Shown one piece after another: positions 33,539-42,330 of a stretch of 64,000 nucleotides of DNA. Source of the stretch: Brevibacillus daliensis. GTDB lineage: Bacteria > Bacillota > Bacilli > Brevibacillales > Brevibacillaceae. The stretch spans positions 1 to 64,000 of the forward strand of contig NZ_JAJISB010000023.1 in the NCBI RefSeq assembly GCF_021245735.1, read 5' to 3'. Within the stretch, counting starts at the first letter, position 1, and each line of letters starts with the position of its first letter. Under the pieces are notes generated by a model. It did no database searches. It worked only from the letters and a program-made list of their open reading frames with translations, and was not told where the DNA came from. Position numbers and translations under genes: made by a program.

Positions 33539-34961
33539 ACCTAATGGGTTATACGACTTTTTTGGGGAAATGGAGGAGCTGCGACAAGGATGGCAGGTGC
33601 CGGGGTGTGTGGTAGGTATCGTTCACAAGGACAACGTTGTTTTTTCACATGGCTTTGGGAACTGTCGCAGAGGAGAGGAGAATGTAGTTACTCCACAAAC
33701 ACTTTTTCCCATCGCATCTGCCACGAAGTCTTTCACGGCCATGAGTCTTGCTCTTTTGGTCGAGGAAGGAAAACTGGATTGGGATACTCCAATTCAGAGT
33801 TATTGGCCAGAGTTTCGCTTATTTGACTCGGTCACCTCAGAGAGAATCACTACGCGTGACTTGCTTTGTCATCGATCTGGGTTACCGCGCCACGATCTGC
33901 TTTGGTACAACACATCACTTACCAGGGAACAGCTAATGGAGCGATTAAGATATCTGGAGCCGACAAGTGATTTTCGCTCGACTTATCAATACCAAAATCT
34001 AATGTATACGGTAGCAGGATGTCTGGTAGAACGACTGACTGGTTACAGCTGGGAAGCGTTTGTAAAAGAACGGATTTTGAACCCACTGGGAATGGAAAAC
34101 AGCTATTTTTCATTGGAGGAAGCCAAAAAGATGGGACCAGTTGCATCTCCATACATGAATAAACCACAGGGAATTAGAGAGGTGCCATATCTCAATAATC
34201 AGGCAATCGGACCAGCTGGCTCGATGATTTCAACACTGGAAGATATGACAAAATGGCTTCAATTCCAGATGAAAAAAAAACTGCCAAGCGGAGTCTCTCT
34301 CCTCTCTCATACGCAGATAGAAGAAATGCACACACCACTAATTGTTTCGGAAGCATATCCACCACAGCATCCGGAGATATCTCTCGCCTGCTCTGCATTA
34401 GGTTGGTTTGTCCAGATTTATCGTGGACAGAGAATGGTGTTCCACGCTGGGAACCTCCAAGGGTTTTCTTCGTTAGTAAGTTTTTTGCCAGAAAAAGAGT
34501 TGGGTATCGTGGTTTTGAGCCAAGTAGATCATTCACGACTTCCTGCCTTATTAACCTATCAGTCTTACGATCGCCTACTCAGTCTTGATTCAATCGATTG
34601 GAACGGACGAATGCTTGATCAAGAGAAAAAGGAGAGGCAGAGTCAGAAAGGATTGTTCACCCCATTACCAGATAATCTGTCGGATATGACGTATTCTTCG
34701 TACACAGGAAACTATTCTCATTTAGGATACGGGAAGATAGAGGTTTTTCAAACAGAGGAAGCCTTACAGATGAGCTATAATAATCTCCATTTTCTTTTGG
34801 AACATATTCAGGATAATCGTTTCCTTGCCACCTATGACGAGACGTATACGCTTCGATTGCCTGTTACTTTTCAGCGTGATCACTCGGGTAGAATTATCAG
34901 TTTTTTTGCACCTTTGGAACCTGCACCTGGGGCAAAAGAAATTCATTTTAACCGTATTTAA
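33522..34961 (+). CDS. Beta-lactamase-fold serine hydrolase (D-aminopeptidase/esterase type)
   Basis: The 479-residue protein has the penicillin-recognising serine-enzyme motifs: SATKSFTAM (SxxK, near residue 67), a YQYQNLMY triad (Tyr-x-Asn, near 157) and HAGNLQGFSS (HxG, near 310), followed by a C-terminal lipocalin-like domain (YTGNYSHLGYGKIEVFQ) as in D-amino-acid amidases and EstB/AmpC-like peptidases. No signal peptide is seen, so it acts inside the cell. The start is TTG 33522 with GGAGGTGA five bases upstream, inside the end of the M20D gene. Together with the M20D enzyme it suggests stepwise trimming of a D-peptide or acylated amino acid. Confidence 0.83.
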   Translation: MTQSIKPNGLYDFFGEMEELRQGWQVPGCVVGIVHKDNVVFSHGFGNCRRGEENVVTPQTLFPIASATKSFTAMSLALLVEEGKLDWDTPIQSYWPEFRLFDSVTSERITTRDLLCHRSGLPRHDLLWYNTSLTREQLMERLRYLEPTSDFRSTYQYQNLMYTVAGCLVERLTGYSWEAFVKERILNPLGMENSYFSLEEAKKMGPVASPYMNKPQGIREVPYLNNQAIGPAGSMISTLEDMTKWLQFQMKKKLPSGVSLLSHTQIEEMHTPLIVSEAYPPQHPEISLACSALGWFVQIYRGQRMVFHAGNLQGFSSLVSFLPEKELGIVVLSQVDHSRLPALLTYQSYDRLLSLDSIDWNGRMLDQEKKERQSQKGLFTPLPDNLSDMTYSSYTGNYSHLGYGKIEVFQTEEALQMSYNNLHFLLEHIQDNRFLATYDETYTLRLPVTFQRDHSGRIISFFAPLEPAPGAKEIHFNRI

Positions 34962-34993
34962 ATCAAATTTTGAATACAAATGGGGTGATTGGC

Positions 34994-36244
34994 ATGATGG
35001 CCAGGATTACAATCGTTATGCTTTTCGTGCTTTATATGATTAACTATGCTGATAAAACAATCGCAGGGTACTCTGCGGTTCCAATCATGGAGGAGTTTAG
35101 CTTAACTCAGAAAGAGTGGGGTTTGGTTGGAAGTAGCTTCTTTTGGTTTTTTTCCATTGCAGGCATTCTGGGCGCAGCACTTTCTGACCGAATAGGGACA
35201 AAAAAGATGCTGGCAATCATGGCAATCTCGTGGACGGTCATTCAATTTGGAGCTTATGCAATTGCAAGCTTACCAATGCTGGTTGTAGCGAGGGTACTAT
35301 TAGGCATTGGAGAAGGACCTTTCTGGGCAACGGTTGTCAGTCACCTGAATAAGTGGTTTCCTGAGGAAAAGCGTGGGTTGGTCTATTCCACAGTTAACTT
35401 TGGTGCCTTTGTCGGTGCAGTTGCATCTGCCCCGTTACTTGTCTCGATGATAGATAGTTATGGTTGGCGTTTTTCTTGGGGATTTATGGGAGCGTTGAGC
35501 TTACTCTGGCTCATCATCTGGTTGTGGATTGGTAAAGAAAAACCAGAACAAAATGTTTCTTCAATTGAACCAGAAAAAATTGCCATGCCAAAAGCGAAAT
35601 GGTCAGATATTTCGGGTGTCTTGTTATCCTCCACCTTTATTTTCTCCTTTTTGGTCTATTTCGCTCAGATATGGGGAACTACTTTTGCCGCAGTATGGGA
35701 GCCTATTTATCTGGTGAAAGTATTTAGCTTTACCAATCAGGAAATGGCGTATTCCATTGCAGGAACAGGTCTTGTAGCTGGATTGATGACGATAGTAATC
35801 TCAAGCATGGGCGACCGTTTGTATAAAAAACATCGCAGCTATCGCAAGTCATATGTACTGATTGGGGGCGTTTCCATTATTCTCGGAGGTCTGTTCTTCT
35901 ACTCAGTGACATTGGTACAATCAACTGCTTTGGTATTGATGGCATTATGTCTAGGCAAAGGTTTTGCATTCTCTGTTGGAACGGCAGCCTCGGTCATTGT
36001 AAGTAGTTTGCTACCTGAGCGAACAGGTCTGCTCGTGGGCGTATTATCCAGCTTGGTCACCTTAGCAGGTATCATCTCGCCGCTTGTAACAGGTTCGATC
36101 GTTCAGGCCGCAGGAGATCTATCTATTGGATTTAGTAATGCGATGGCTTTGAATGCCTTAATTTTTGTGGTGTTTGGTGTCTTATTCTTACTGTTCACTA
36201 AACGCAATGAGGGCAAGATAAATGCAACGCCTACGATCAATTAA
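34994..36244 (+). CDS. MFS transporter (ACS-like/oxalate-formate-like)
   Basis: The product (about 416 residues from ATG 34994 after GGGGTGAT) has 12 predicted helices and the anion/cation symporter-like MFS features: an N-terminal YMINYADKTIAGYSAVPIME segment, DRIGTKK (motif A between helices 2 and 3), ARVLLGIGEGPFWATVVSHL near helix 4, and WFPEEKRGLVYSTVNFGAFV near helix 5. Members carry organic anions, peptides or sugar acids. It follows the serine hydrolase by 32 bases and is probably the importer for this operon's substrate. Confidence 0.85.
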   Translation: MMARITIVMLFVLYMINYADKTIAGYSAVPIMEEFSLTQKEWGLVGSSFFWFFSIAGILGAALSDRIGTKKMLAIMAISWTVIQFGAYAIASLPMLVVARVLLGIGEGPFWATVVSHLNKWFPEEKRGLVYSTVNFGAFVGAVASAPLLVSMIDSYGWRFSWGFMGALSLLWLIIWLWIGKEKPEQNVSSIEPEKIAMPKAKWSDISGVLLSSTFIFSFLVYFAQIWGTTFAAVWEPIYLVKVFSFTNQEMAYSIAGTGLVAGLMTIVISSMGDRLYKKHRSYRKSYVLIGGVSIILGGLFFYSVTLVQSTALVLMALCLGKGFAFSVGTAASVIVSSLLPERTGLLVGVLSSLVTLAGIISPLVTGSIVQAAGDLSIGFSNAMALNALIFVVFGVLFLLFTKRNEGKINATPTIN

Positions 36245-36320
36245 GTATCCTACTTGCACCATGACTATCATGATTGTTCATGTAGTCTCACTATTCAGAT
36301 AAAAGGTGGTAGAATAAGCT

Positions 36321-37817
36321 GTGTTACATCTGAATGAAAATCTAAAAAAAAGCGTGGAAAGTTATCCAGATCATCCTGCTTATATTTTTGAAGGTGTGAG
36401 TACGACTTATACTGATTTTGATCGACAAGTTGATCGTTTGGCAGTCGGGCTAGCAAAACGGGGAATAGGTAAGGGGGATGCGGTAGCACTTCTATTAGAT
36501 AATCGTCCCTATTTTGTCATTGCCTACTATGCAATTCTTCGGGTGGGAGCAGCGGTCGTGCCCATGAACCCCATGTATACATCTAGAGAGATTAGCTTTA
36601 TTCTGTCAAACAGTAAAGCGAAGGCGATCATTGCGTTATCGGCGCTAGAACCTATTCTGACATCACTTAAAAAGCAGTTGGAAGGTATACAAGATCTAAT
36701 CTTTACCGAAACGGTAGGTAGTGAGCTGACTGTAGAACAACTGATTCAACAGGAAGAGGCGAGTTATGAACCACAGGAGGTAAATGAAGACGACTTGGCA
36801 GTTATTCTCTACACGTCTGGTACAACGGGTCAGCCCAAGGGTGCCATGCTGTCTCATCGCAACATGGCTTCTAATGCTGAAGCAATAGGGACTCTGCTGG
36901 AACTAGCGTCAATTGATCGAATGGTTGCCGTATTGCCGATGTTCCATGTTTTTTGCATGACAGTTTGTTTAAATGGGTCAATTCGCTATGGCGCCACCGT
37001 TCTTATTCTGCCTAGATTCCATCCTGTTGAGGTGGTGCATGCCATTCGGGATCAACAAGCGTCCTGTTTTGCAGGTGTTCCTACCATGTACAATTACATG
37101 CTTCAGGTTCCTACTGTAGCCATGGAGGATTTCGCCTCAATCAGAGTAGCATGTTCTGGAGGCGCTTCCATGCCAGTAGAGCTTTTACACAAGTTTGAAG
37201 AAAAATTCGACCTTACAATAATGGAAGGATACGGGCTATCGGAAGCAGCTCCCGCTACTGCATTTAATCCCATTCGAGGAACACGAAAGCCAGGTTCTAT
37301 CGGAGTGGATATTCCGGGAGTGACCAATAAAATTGTTAATCACGATGGAAATGAATTGCCAAGAGGGGAAATAGGTGAGCTGATTGTACAAGGACCCAAT
37401 GTAATGCTAGGATACTTGGGATTGCCTGAGGATACGAAAGTAACCTTAAAAGACGGATGGCTTTATACGGGAGATCTGGCGTGGATGGATGAAGAAGGTT
37501 ATATCTTCATTGTAGACCGGAAAAAGGATATGATCCTGGTGGATGGCTATAATGTCTACCCTCGTGAAGTAGAAGAAGTGTTATACCAACACCCGGGTAT
37601 TATTGAGGCAGCAGTAATCGGCGTTCCTGACACTATTCATGGTGAAGCGGTCAAAGCCTTTGTAGCATGTAAAGAGATAGCAGTTTCTGTGGAAGAGATT
37701 GTAGAGTTTTGCCAGGATAAATTGGCGAAGTACAAGGTTCCTCGCCTGGTGGAATTTGTAGAAGAACTACCGAAGAATAGTACGGGGAAAATTTTACGCA
37801 GGTCGCTGAGAACGTAG
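36321..37817 (+). CDS. Long-chain fatty-acid-CoA ligase (LcfB/FadD-like)
   Basis: The 498-residue AMP-forming ligase has the adenylation motifs ILYTSGTTGQPKGAMLSH near residue 156, MEGYGLSEAAP near 300, YTGDLAWMDEEGYIFIVDRK near 390 and NSTGKILRRS at the C-terminus (catalytic Lys). Overall it resembles B. subtilis LcfB, which activates medium- to long-chain fatty acids or aryl acids as CoA thioesters. GTG 36321 is the start, with AAGGTGG 11 bases upstream. It lies 76 bases after the MFS gene, so it may be co-transcribed and could activate the acyl group released by the M20D enzyme (inference). Confidence 0.85.
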   Translation: MLHLNENLKKSVESYPDHPAYIFEGVSTTYTDFDRQVDRLAVGLAKRGIGKGDAVALLLDNRPYFVIAYYAILRVGAAVVPMNPMYTSREISFILSNSKAKAIIALSALEPILTSLKKQLEGIQDLIFTETVGSELTVEQLIQQEEASYEPQEVNEDDLAVILYTSGTTGQPKGAMLSHRNMASNAEAIGTLLELASIDRMVAVLPMFHVFCMTVCLNGSIRYGATVLILPRFHPVEVVHAIRDQQASCFAGVPTMYNYMLQVPTVAMEDFASIRVACSGGASMPVELLHKFEEKFDLTIMEGYGLSEAAPATAFNPIRGTRKPGSIGVDIPGVTNKIVNHDGNELPRGEIGELIVQGPNVMLGYLGLPEDTKVTLKDGWLYTGDLAWMDEEGYIFIVDRKKDMILVDGYNVYPREVEEVLYQHPGIIEAAVIGVPDTIHGEAVKAFVACKEIAVSVEEIVEFCQDKLAKYKVPRLVEFVEELPKNSTGKILRRSLRT

Positions 37818-37869
37818 GAAGGAATAGCAAGTACCTGATTCATATGTGCATAGCCTTAACATGTAAAAA

Positions 37870-37914
37870 CCGAGTGAGAAACAAGGATATTAATCCTTTA
37901 TTCTCCTCGGTTTT
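37870..37914 (+). terminator. CCGAG-family terminator
   Basis: CCGAG-TGAGAAACAAGG pairs with CCTTTATTCTC-CTCGG, followed by TTTT. It closes the ligase gene and probably the whole upstream run. Confidence 0.8.
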
Positions 37915-37999
37915 CGTTATATGCAATCAAGGTACAACCTTTATTTTATAGACTTGGAAGAATAAATAAATGATTAATGAATGGAAATAATGAAATATA

Positions 38000-38061
38000 T
38001 TGACAACTGATTACCGATTGAATAAGATAATTTCAGATATAGTTCTAAAAAATTAGAACTA
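38000..38061 (+). promoter_or_regulatory. Promoter with perfect ArsR-type operator
   Basis: TTGACA (38000-38005), 17 bases, TAAGAT (38023-38028) form a near-consensus promoter. Twelve bases downstream lies TAGTTCTAA-AAAA-TTAGAACTA (38040-38061), a perfect 9-base inverted repeat, ideally placed for repression by the ArsR-type protein encoded next. Confidence 0.75.
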
Positions 38062-38095
38062 ATCGTTTAGACGAGAATAGAGGTGGAAACCAACA

Positions 38096-38995
38096 GTGTA
38101 TACCATTAAAGTGGATTATTCTCCTGTGTATGAATTTTTAACTAGCTTATATTTTTATGTAAATAAAGATCGATTAAAAATCTATGAACTTGGTTCCGGA
38201 TGGAAAAAAGAAGTGGATAAGAAGCTGAAGCCTGCTTTTAAGGAAGCGCTACAAGACAAGCGAATGGAGGTCCTTCACCGATTCAGTTTACTGGTGCACA
38301 AATGTCCCGGTGAGAGAACACCAGAGAATTTTATCAGTTGGTTCAAAGGAATGTCTCCCTCTGAGATGTATGATTGCATGCGGCCGTGGGTGGAAGACAT
38401 TCCAACAGGAATGATTGAATTACAAGAGCACTTTGTGTATCTCTTTCAGGAATGGAATGAACAATATTTTAAGCAGCTTGCCCCATCTATACTGGAAGCA
38501 CTTGAGAAGGATGCTGCTGACAAGAGAGCCTTATTGCAAAAAATGAACCCTGTCGATTTGGTTGAACGTAGCACTAATGGTGTTCGTATTGAATCGGACC
38601 AGATTCAGGAGTTATTGCTTATTCCTCAGTATCACTATTCACCATCGAGTGTTATTGATTACTATAAGGGATTCGTAACATGCCTGTATCCGATCGAGCT
38701 CGATGATCACTCCCACTTTATTTCTAAGAGAACGCTTCACAGTTTTACCAGCTTGTCAGATGAAAACCGTGTTCTCATATTAAAGAGCCTGCATGTGAGA
38801 GTACTAACGTTTACAGAGCTGTTAGACATAACGGGTTTAGCAAAAAGTAACCTTCACTATCATCTGGGGATGCTTCGAAGTGCGGGGCTAATTCGTGCAC
38901 ATCACTCAAGTGAAAGAGTGATCAATTACAGTTTGCGAATGGAATCCTTATCTACCATGCACGATAGATTGCTCTCTTATATAAAGGGGGAATAA
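38096..38995 (+). CDS. ArsR-type winged-helix regulator with large N-terminal domain
   Basis: The 299-residue protein has its DNA-binding winged helix at the C-terminus (LSDENRVLILKSLHVRVLTF then ELLDITGLAKSNLHYHLGML, near residues 220-265), preceded by a roughly 200-residue helical domain (YSPVYEFLTSLYFYVNKDRL) of the type found in DUF5937-like or ArsR/HTH_20 proteins of Firmicutes. No metal-binding Cys pair is evident. The GTG start at 38096 follows AGAGGTGG. The gene abuts the MFS gene at 38996 and the pair is controlled by a promoter carrying a perfect inverted repeat. Confidence 0.8.
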   Translation: MYTIKVDYSPVYEFLTSLYFYVNKDRLKIYELGSGWKKEVDKKLKPAFKEALQDKRMEVLHRFSLLVHKCPGERTPENFISWFKGMSPSEMYDCMRPWVEDIPTGMIELQEHFVYLFQEWNEQYFKQLAPSILEALEKDAADKRALLQKMNPVDLVERSTNGVRIESDQIQELLLIPQYHYSPSSVIDYYKGFVTCLYPIELDDHSHFISKRTLHSFTSLSDENRVLILKSLHVRVLTFTELLDITGLAKSNLHYHLGMLRSAGLIRAHHSSERVINYSLRMESLSTMHDRLLSYIKGE

Positions 38996-40204
38996 GTGGT
39001 GGGAATAGCATGGAAGGAGCTTCACCCTGTTGTAAAAATCGTCTTAATAGGTTCGTTATTAATGAATATCGGAAATGGAATGATTGTCCCCTACTTTGCG
39101 ATTTATTTAGGGGAGCATACCAATCTGTCCATTACACAGATTGGTTTTCTAATAGGAACCAGCTCACTGGCAGCCATGTTTGGAGGATTTCTGGGAGGAT
39201 CATTATCTGATTTGATTGGTAGAAAAAAAGTGATGATTGCATCCCTATTTTTATCTGCTTGTATCTTGATAGGATTTACGTTTCATTTCTTCCCCATTCT
39301 GCTGATGCTGGTAACGATCTTTAAAGGTTTTTCAATGTCCTTGTTCGAGCCTTGTGCCAAAGCATTGCTTGCCGATTTTACAGAGAGTCATAAAAGATTG
39401 AGCGTTTTTTCTATGAAATATTTTTGTGGGAACGTAGGTTTTGCAATTGGCCCAATTATTGGTACGATCTGGGGATTACAAGCAACCAGCGTGGTCCCGT
39501 TTTATATTTCCTTTGCTATTTTCCTTCTATTTGGCATGTTTTTGCATCTGTTTTTTTGGAAGTACAAGATCACGACAATTTCTGAGCAAAAAGAGAAAGT
39601 AACCTTTCGTGCTTCGATTAAAGCGGTACTATCGGATAAAGTATTGTTTTTGTTTCTGATTGGCGGGCTTCTGGCTACAACGGTTCATGGTCAGTTTTCC
39701 GTGACGTTATCTCAATATTTCAATCTGGATGTAAAAAGTGCCCTTTCTTACTTAGGCGTGCTATGGTCAGCCCATTCTGCCGTGATCATATTATTAAGTG
39801 TTCCTGTTGTAAGAATGATGGAAAGACGAACCCCCTTACAATCTATTATTATTGGCAAATCGTTATTTATTGTGGGCATTATTGGTTTTGGTTTCTCTAT
39901 GAATTTTCCTACATTCTTGCTCTCGATGATCATTTTTACAATAGGTGAGATCTTTCTGATTCCAGCTGAATATGCCATTATTGATGAAATAACGCCCGAA
40001 CATATCCGGGGAACATATTACGGGGCTGTCAGCTTTACTTCTCTGGGATCATTTATTGGACCAGGTTTATCGGGACTTTTTTTAACGATGTTTAATGGAA
40101 TGATCATGTTTTTGTTTTTAGCCATAATTGCACTGATGAGTATTGCGTTTTATGTCTGGGGAATAAGGGTGAAAGGAGAGCGTAGCACGAATATGATTCA
40201 GTAA
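38996..40204 (+). CDS. MFS efflux transporter (DHA1-like)
   Basis: The 402-residue protein has 12 predicted helices with DHA1-type motifs: LIGSLLMNIGNGMIVPYFAI in helix 1, SLSDLIGRKKVM (motif A) between helices 2 and 3, SLFEPCAKALLADFT near helix 4 and NVGFAIGPIIGTIWG (motif C) in helix 5. Translation starts at GTG 38996 with GGGGGAATAAG upstream, immediately after the regulator's stop. It is most likely a drug or metabolite exporter under control of the upstream ArsR-type protein. Confidence 0.87.
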   Translation: MVGIAWKELHPVVKIVLIGSLLMNIGNGMIVPYFAIYLGEHTNLSITQIGFLIGTSSLAAMFGGFLGGSLSDLIGRKKVMIASLFLSACILIGFTFHFFPILLMLVTIFKGFSMSLFEPCAKALLADFTESHKRLSVFSMKYFCGNVGFAIGPIIGTIWGLQATSVVPFYISFAIFLLFGMFLHLFFWKYKITTISEQKEKVTFRASIKAVLSDKVLFLFLIGGLLATTVHGQFSVTLSQYFNLDVKSALSYLGVLWSAHSAVIILLSVPVVRMMERRTPLQSIIIGKSLFIVGIIGFGFSMNFPTFLLSMIIFTIGEIFLIPAEYAIIDEITPEHIRGTYYGAVSFTSLGSFIGPGLSGLFLTMFNGMIMFLFLAIIALMSIAFYVWGIRVKGERSTNMIQ

Positions 40205-40233
40205 AAAGGTGCCAATGATTTGGTGCCTTTTTT
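40204..40233 (+). terminator. Rho-independent terminator
   Basis: AAAGGTGCCA pairs with TGGTGCCTTT around ATGATT, followed by TTTTTATTTTT, just after the MFS stop. Confidence 0.85.
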
Positions 40234-40256
40234 ATTTTTAAACCTGATCCACTACT

Positions 40257-40540
40257 GTAGTGGCTCGCAGAAGAAGCACATTTTTTGACTGCGAACTCGT
40301 TAAGGTCTCGCAAGGGAGCGAGGTCTGCCCGCTACACAACAAAGAGTGCAGAAAGTGCAAAAGAAAGAGAATGCTACGCAGTATTTCATAGGTTGTACTT
40401 TTTATTCCGCACTCTTTATTGTGTAGCTAGGTAGGACCTTAAATAGTTCTGGACAAAAAATGTGCTTCTTCTGCAAACGGCTTCAGTGGAAAAAACACAA
40501 ACAAAACCACTAGCATGAAAAGAGAATCTGGTTTTCTCCT
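40257..40540 (+). repeat. Dispersed two-hairpin element, copy B (second hairpin lost)
   Basis: Hairpin 1 (40267-40474) has the same architecture as copies A and C, but the inner stem reads CTACACAA (40332-40339) and TTGTGTAG (40429-40436), so four consecutive base pairs changed together relative to CTACTGGG/CCCAGTAG of copy A. Of hairpin 2 only the 3' arm (TGAAAAGAGAATCTGGTTTT, 40515-40534) remains. The small reading frame shared by the other copies is broken by a TAG here. Confidence 0.8.
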
Positions 40541-40762
40541 CAAAAGCAGGATGAAAGTATCCTTAAAAGACTGAGCAAAGTCCTTTGTCTATTTTCGTGA
40601 GAGTCTCGTTGTTTGGCACTAATGTTACTAGATGTTATTCATATTCTACTGCTAATTATGTATACATGAGTAATATTCTCTCTGGCATATTCATATAAAT
40701 GAACCATTCAATTAAGACAGCTTATTACATTTTGCTGGTTATGTTAGAAAGGACGGATAGGG

Positions 40763-40978
40763 ATGAAGTACTAGTCACGGGAGGATCAGGTTTAGTTGGA
40801 TCGCACACAGTACAATCTTTGCTTCAAGTAGGGTAGTTATTGTTGTTGATTGCGTTCTTTTCATCGACAGCAGCTGTTTATGGCGAACCAATTGCTGCAC
40901 TGGGAAGCAAAATGGACACTATTCGATGGATTACGGGAAATCATCGAAAGCTCCAAGAATAAAATTGTGAACTATTAG
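40763..40978 (+). pseudogene. Relic of a UDP-sugar epimerase (GalE-like) gene
   Basis: Three ordered fragments of one extended-SDR gene can be read: an N-terminus VLVTGGSGLVGSHTVQSLLQ (one base lost after ATG 40763, then TAG), a middle FFSSTAAVYGEPIAA containing the SxA-YG active-site context, and a C-terminus WEAKWTLFDGLREIIESSKN ending at TAG 40978. More than 250 residues are missing. A ribosome site (AAAGGACGG) still precedes the ATG. It marks a former polysaccharide locus with the intact aminotransferase next to it. Confidence 0.7.
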
Positions 40979-40994
40979 AAGGGACTCTGAGAAA

Positions 40995-42143
40995 ATGAAA
41001 ATTCCATTTTATCGTCCATATATCGGTGATGAAGAAATAGCTGAAGTGATTTCAGCTATCCAATCAAACTGGCTGAGCAAAGGGCCTAAAACAGTAGTAT
41101 TTGAGTCGGAGTTTGCAAAAAGTGTGGGAAGTGAGCATGGTGTTGGTCTGAATTCGTGTACAGCAGGGCTTCATCTGGCCCAGTTGGCACTTGGTATTGG
41201 ACCTGGTGACGAAGTGATTACGACACCTTATACATTTGTAGCTACGGCAAACACTATTATTCATTGCGGGGCAAAGCCTGTTTTTGTAGATATTGACCCA
41301 AAGACATGCAATATTGACGCTGATTTAATTGAACAGGCGATTACACCGAGAACGAAGGCGATTATTCCTGTACATTATGGTGGGTATCCGTGTGAGATGG
41401 ATCGAATCCAAGAGATTGCACAACGCTATGGACTAGCAATCATTGAAGACGCTGCTCATGCGGTTTATACCAAATATAAGGATCAGCCAATTGGAAGTAT
41501 TGGGAACATTACTTGCTTTAGCTTTTATGCCACGAAAAATTTGACAACTGGCGAAGGTGGGATGATTACCACAGCAGATGAGGAACTGGCAAACCGCATT
41601 CGAATTCTTAGCTTGCATGGCATGAGTCGCAATGCATGGACACGCTATGCTGCCAAAGGAGCCTGGTATTACGAGGTAGAACAGGCAGGCTTCAAATATA
41701 ACATGACAGACATTCAAGCTGCACTTGGAATTATACAGCTGAGAAAGCTGGAAGAAATGCAAATGTTACGGATGCAGGTAGCTCGTGCTTACTCAGAAGC
41801 CTTGGCAGATTGTGAGGAAATTATTCTTCCTCATGACTCACATGAACACCGACACTCCTGGCATCTGTATCCGATTCGATTAGAAGAGGATCAACTAACA
41901 ATCTCACGTAATGAGATGATTGATCAGCTATCAGAAGCAGGTATTGGTACATCTGTTCATTTTATTCCTGTTCCCAAGCATCCCTTCTACCAGGAAAAAG
42001 GCTATCGAATGGAGGAGTATCCAGAGACAGAAAAAGTATTTGAATCAGTATTATCGCTCCCCTTTTTCCCAGGAATGACAAAAGAAGAAGTTTACTATGT
42101 CGCTGATACTGTTCAATCCATCATTTCCAAGCATAGAAGGTAG
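40995..42143 (+). CDS. DegT/DnrJ/EryC1/StrS-family sugar aminotransferase
   Basis: The 382-residue PLP enzyme has the family motifs: YRPYIGDEEIAEVISAIQSN then WLSKGP at the N-terminus, NSCTAGLHLAQLALGIGPGD near residue 53, PVHYGGYPCEMDRI near 124, IEDAAHAVYTKY (PLP-binding Asp) near 150 and FSFYATKNLTTGEGGM (Schiff-base Lys) near 178. It transfers amino groups to nucleotide-linked keto sugars for cell-surface glycans. It is flanked by relics of an epimerase and of a sugar transferase, and by an LCP gene, so it is probably the surviving enzyme of a decayed or minimised polysaccharide cluster. Confidence 0.88.
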   Translation: MKIPFYRPYIGDEEIAEVISAIQSNWLSKGPKTVVFESEFAKSVGSEHGVGLNSCTAGLHLAQLALGIGPGDEVITTPYTFVATANTIIHCGAKPVFVDIDPKTCNIDADLIEQAITPRTKAIIPVHYGGYPCEMDRIQEIAQRYGLAIIEDAAHAVYTKYKDQPIGSIGNITCFSFYATKNLTTGEGGMITTADEELANRIRILSLHGMSRNAWTRYAAKGAWYYEVEQAGFKYNMTDIQAALGIIQLRKLEEMQMLRMQVARAYSEALADCEEIILPHDSHEHRHSWHLYPIRLEEDQLTISRNEMIDQLSEAGIGTSVHFIPVPKHPFYQEKGYRMEEYPETEKVFESVLSLPFFPGMTKEEVYYVADTVQSIISKHRR

Positions 42144-42177
42144 GACCATGACAAAAGGATATCTGATAGGAAAATAA

Positions 42178-42276
42178 TTACCTACATCAAATGACAAACG
42201 AATTACAAGAAATGGGGCCTTTCTGCGAAAATATGTAACGGATGAGGCATCCAGATCATCTGTAAAACAATCGTGA
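42178..42276 (+). pseudogene. Fragment of a bacterial sugar transferase gene
   Basis: The frame LPTSNDKRITRNGAFLRKYV-TDEA matches the conserved block of undecaprenyl-phosphate sugar phosphotransferases ([22 protein letters not shown]), where the ELPQL part is replaced by unrelated sequence and a stop. No start codon in this frame. It indicates that the initiating glycosyl-phosphate transferase of the locus was lost. Confidence 0.5.
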
Positions 42277-42330
42277 GTGTAATAAAAAAATGAAGGCTGT
42301 TAGTCATTGCACAAAAGGGGACGATACCCA

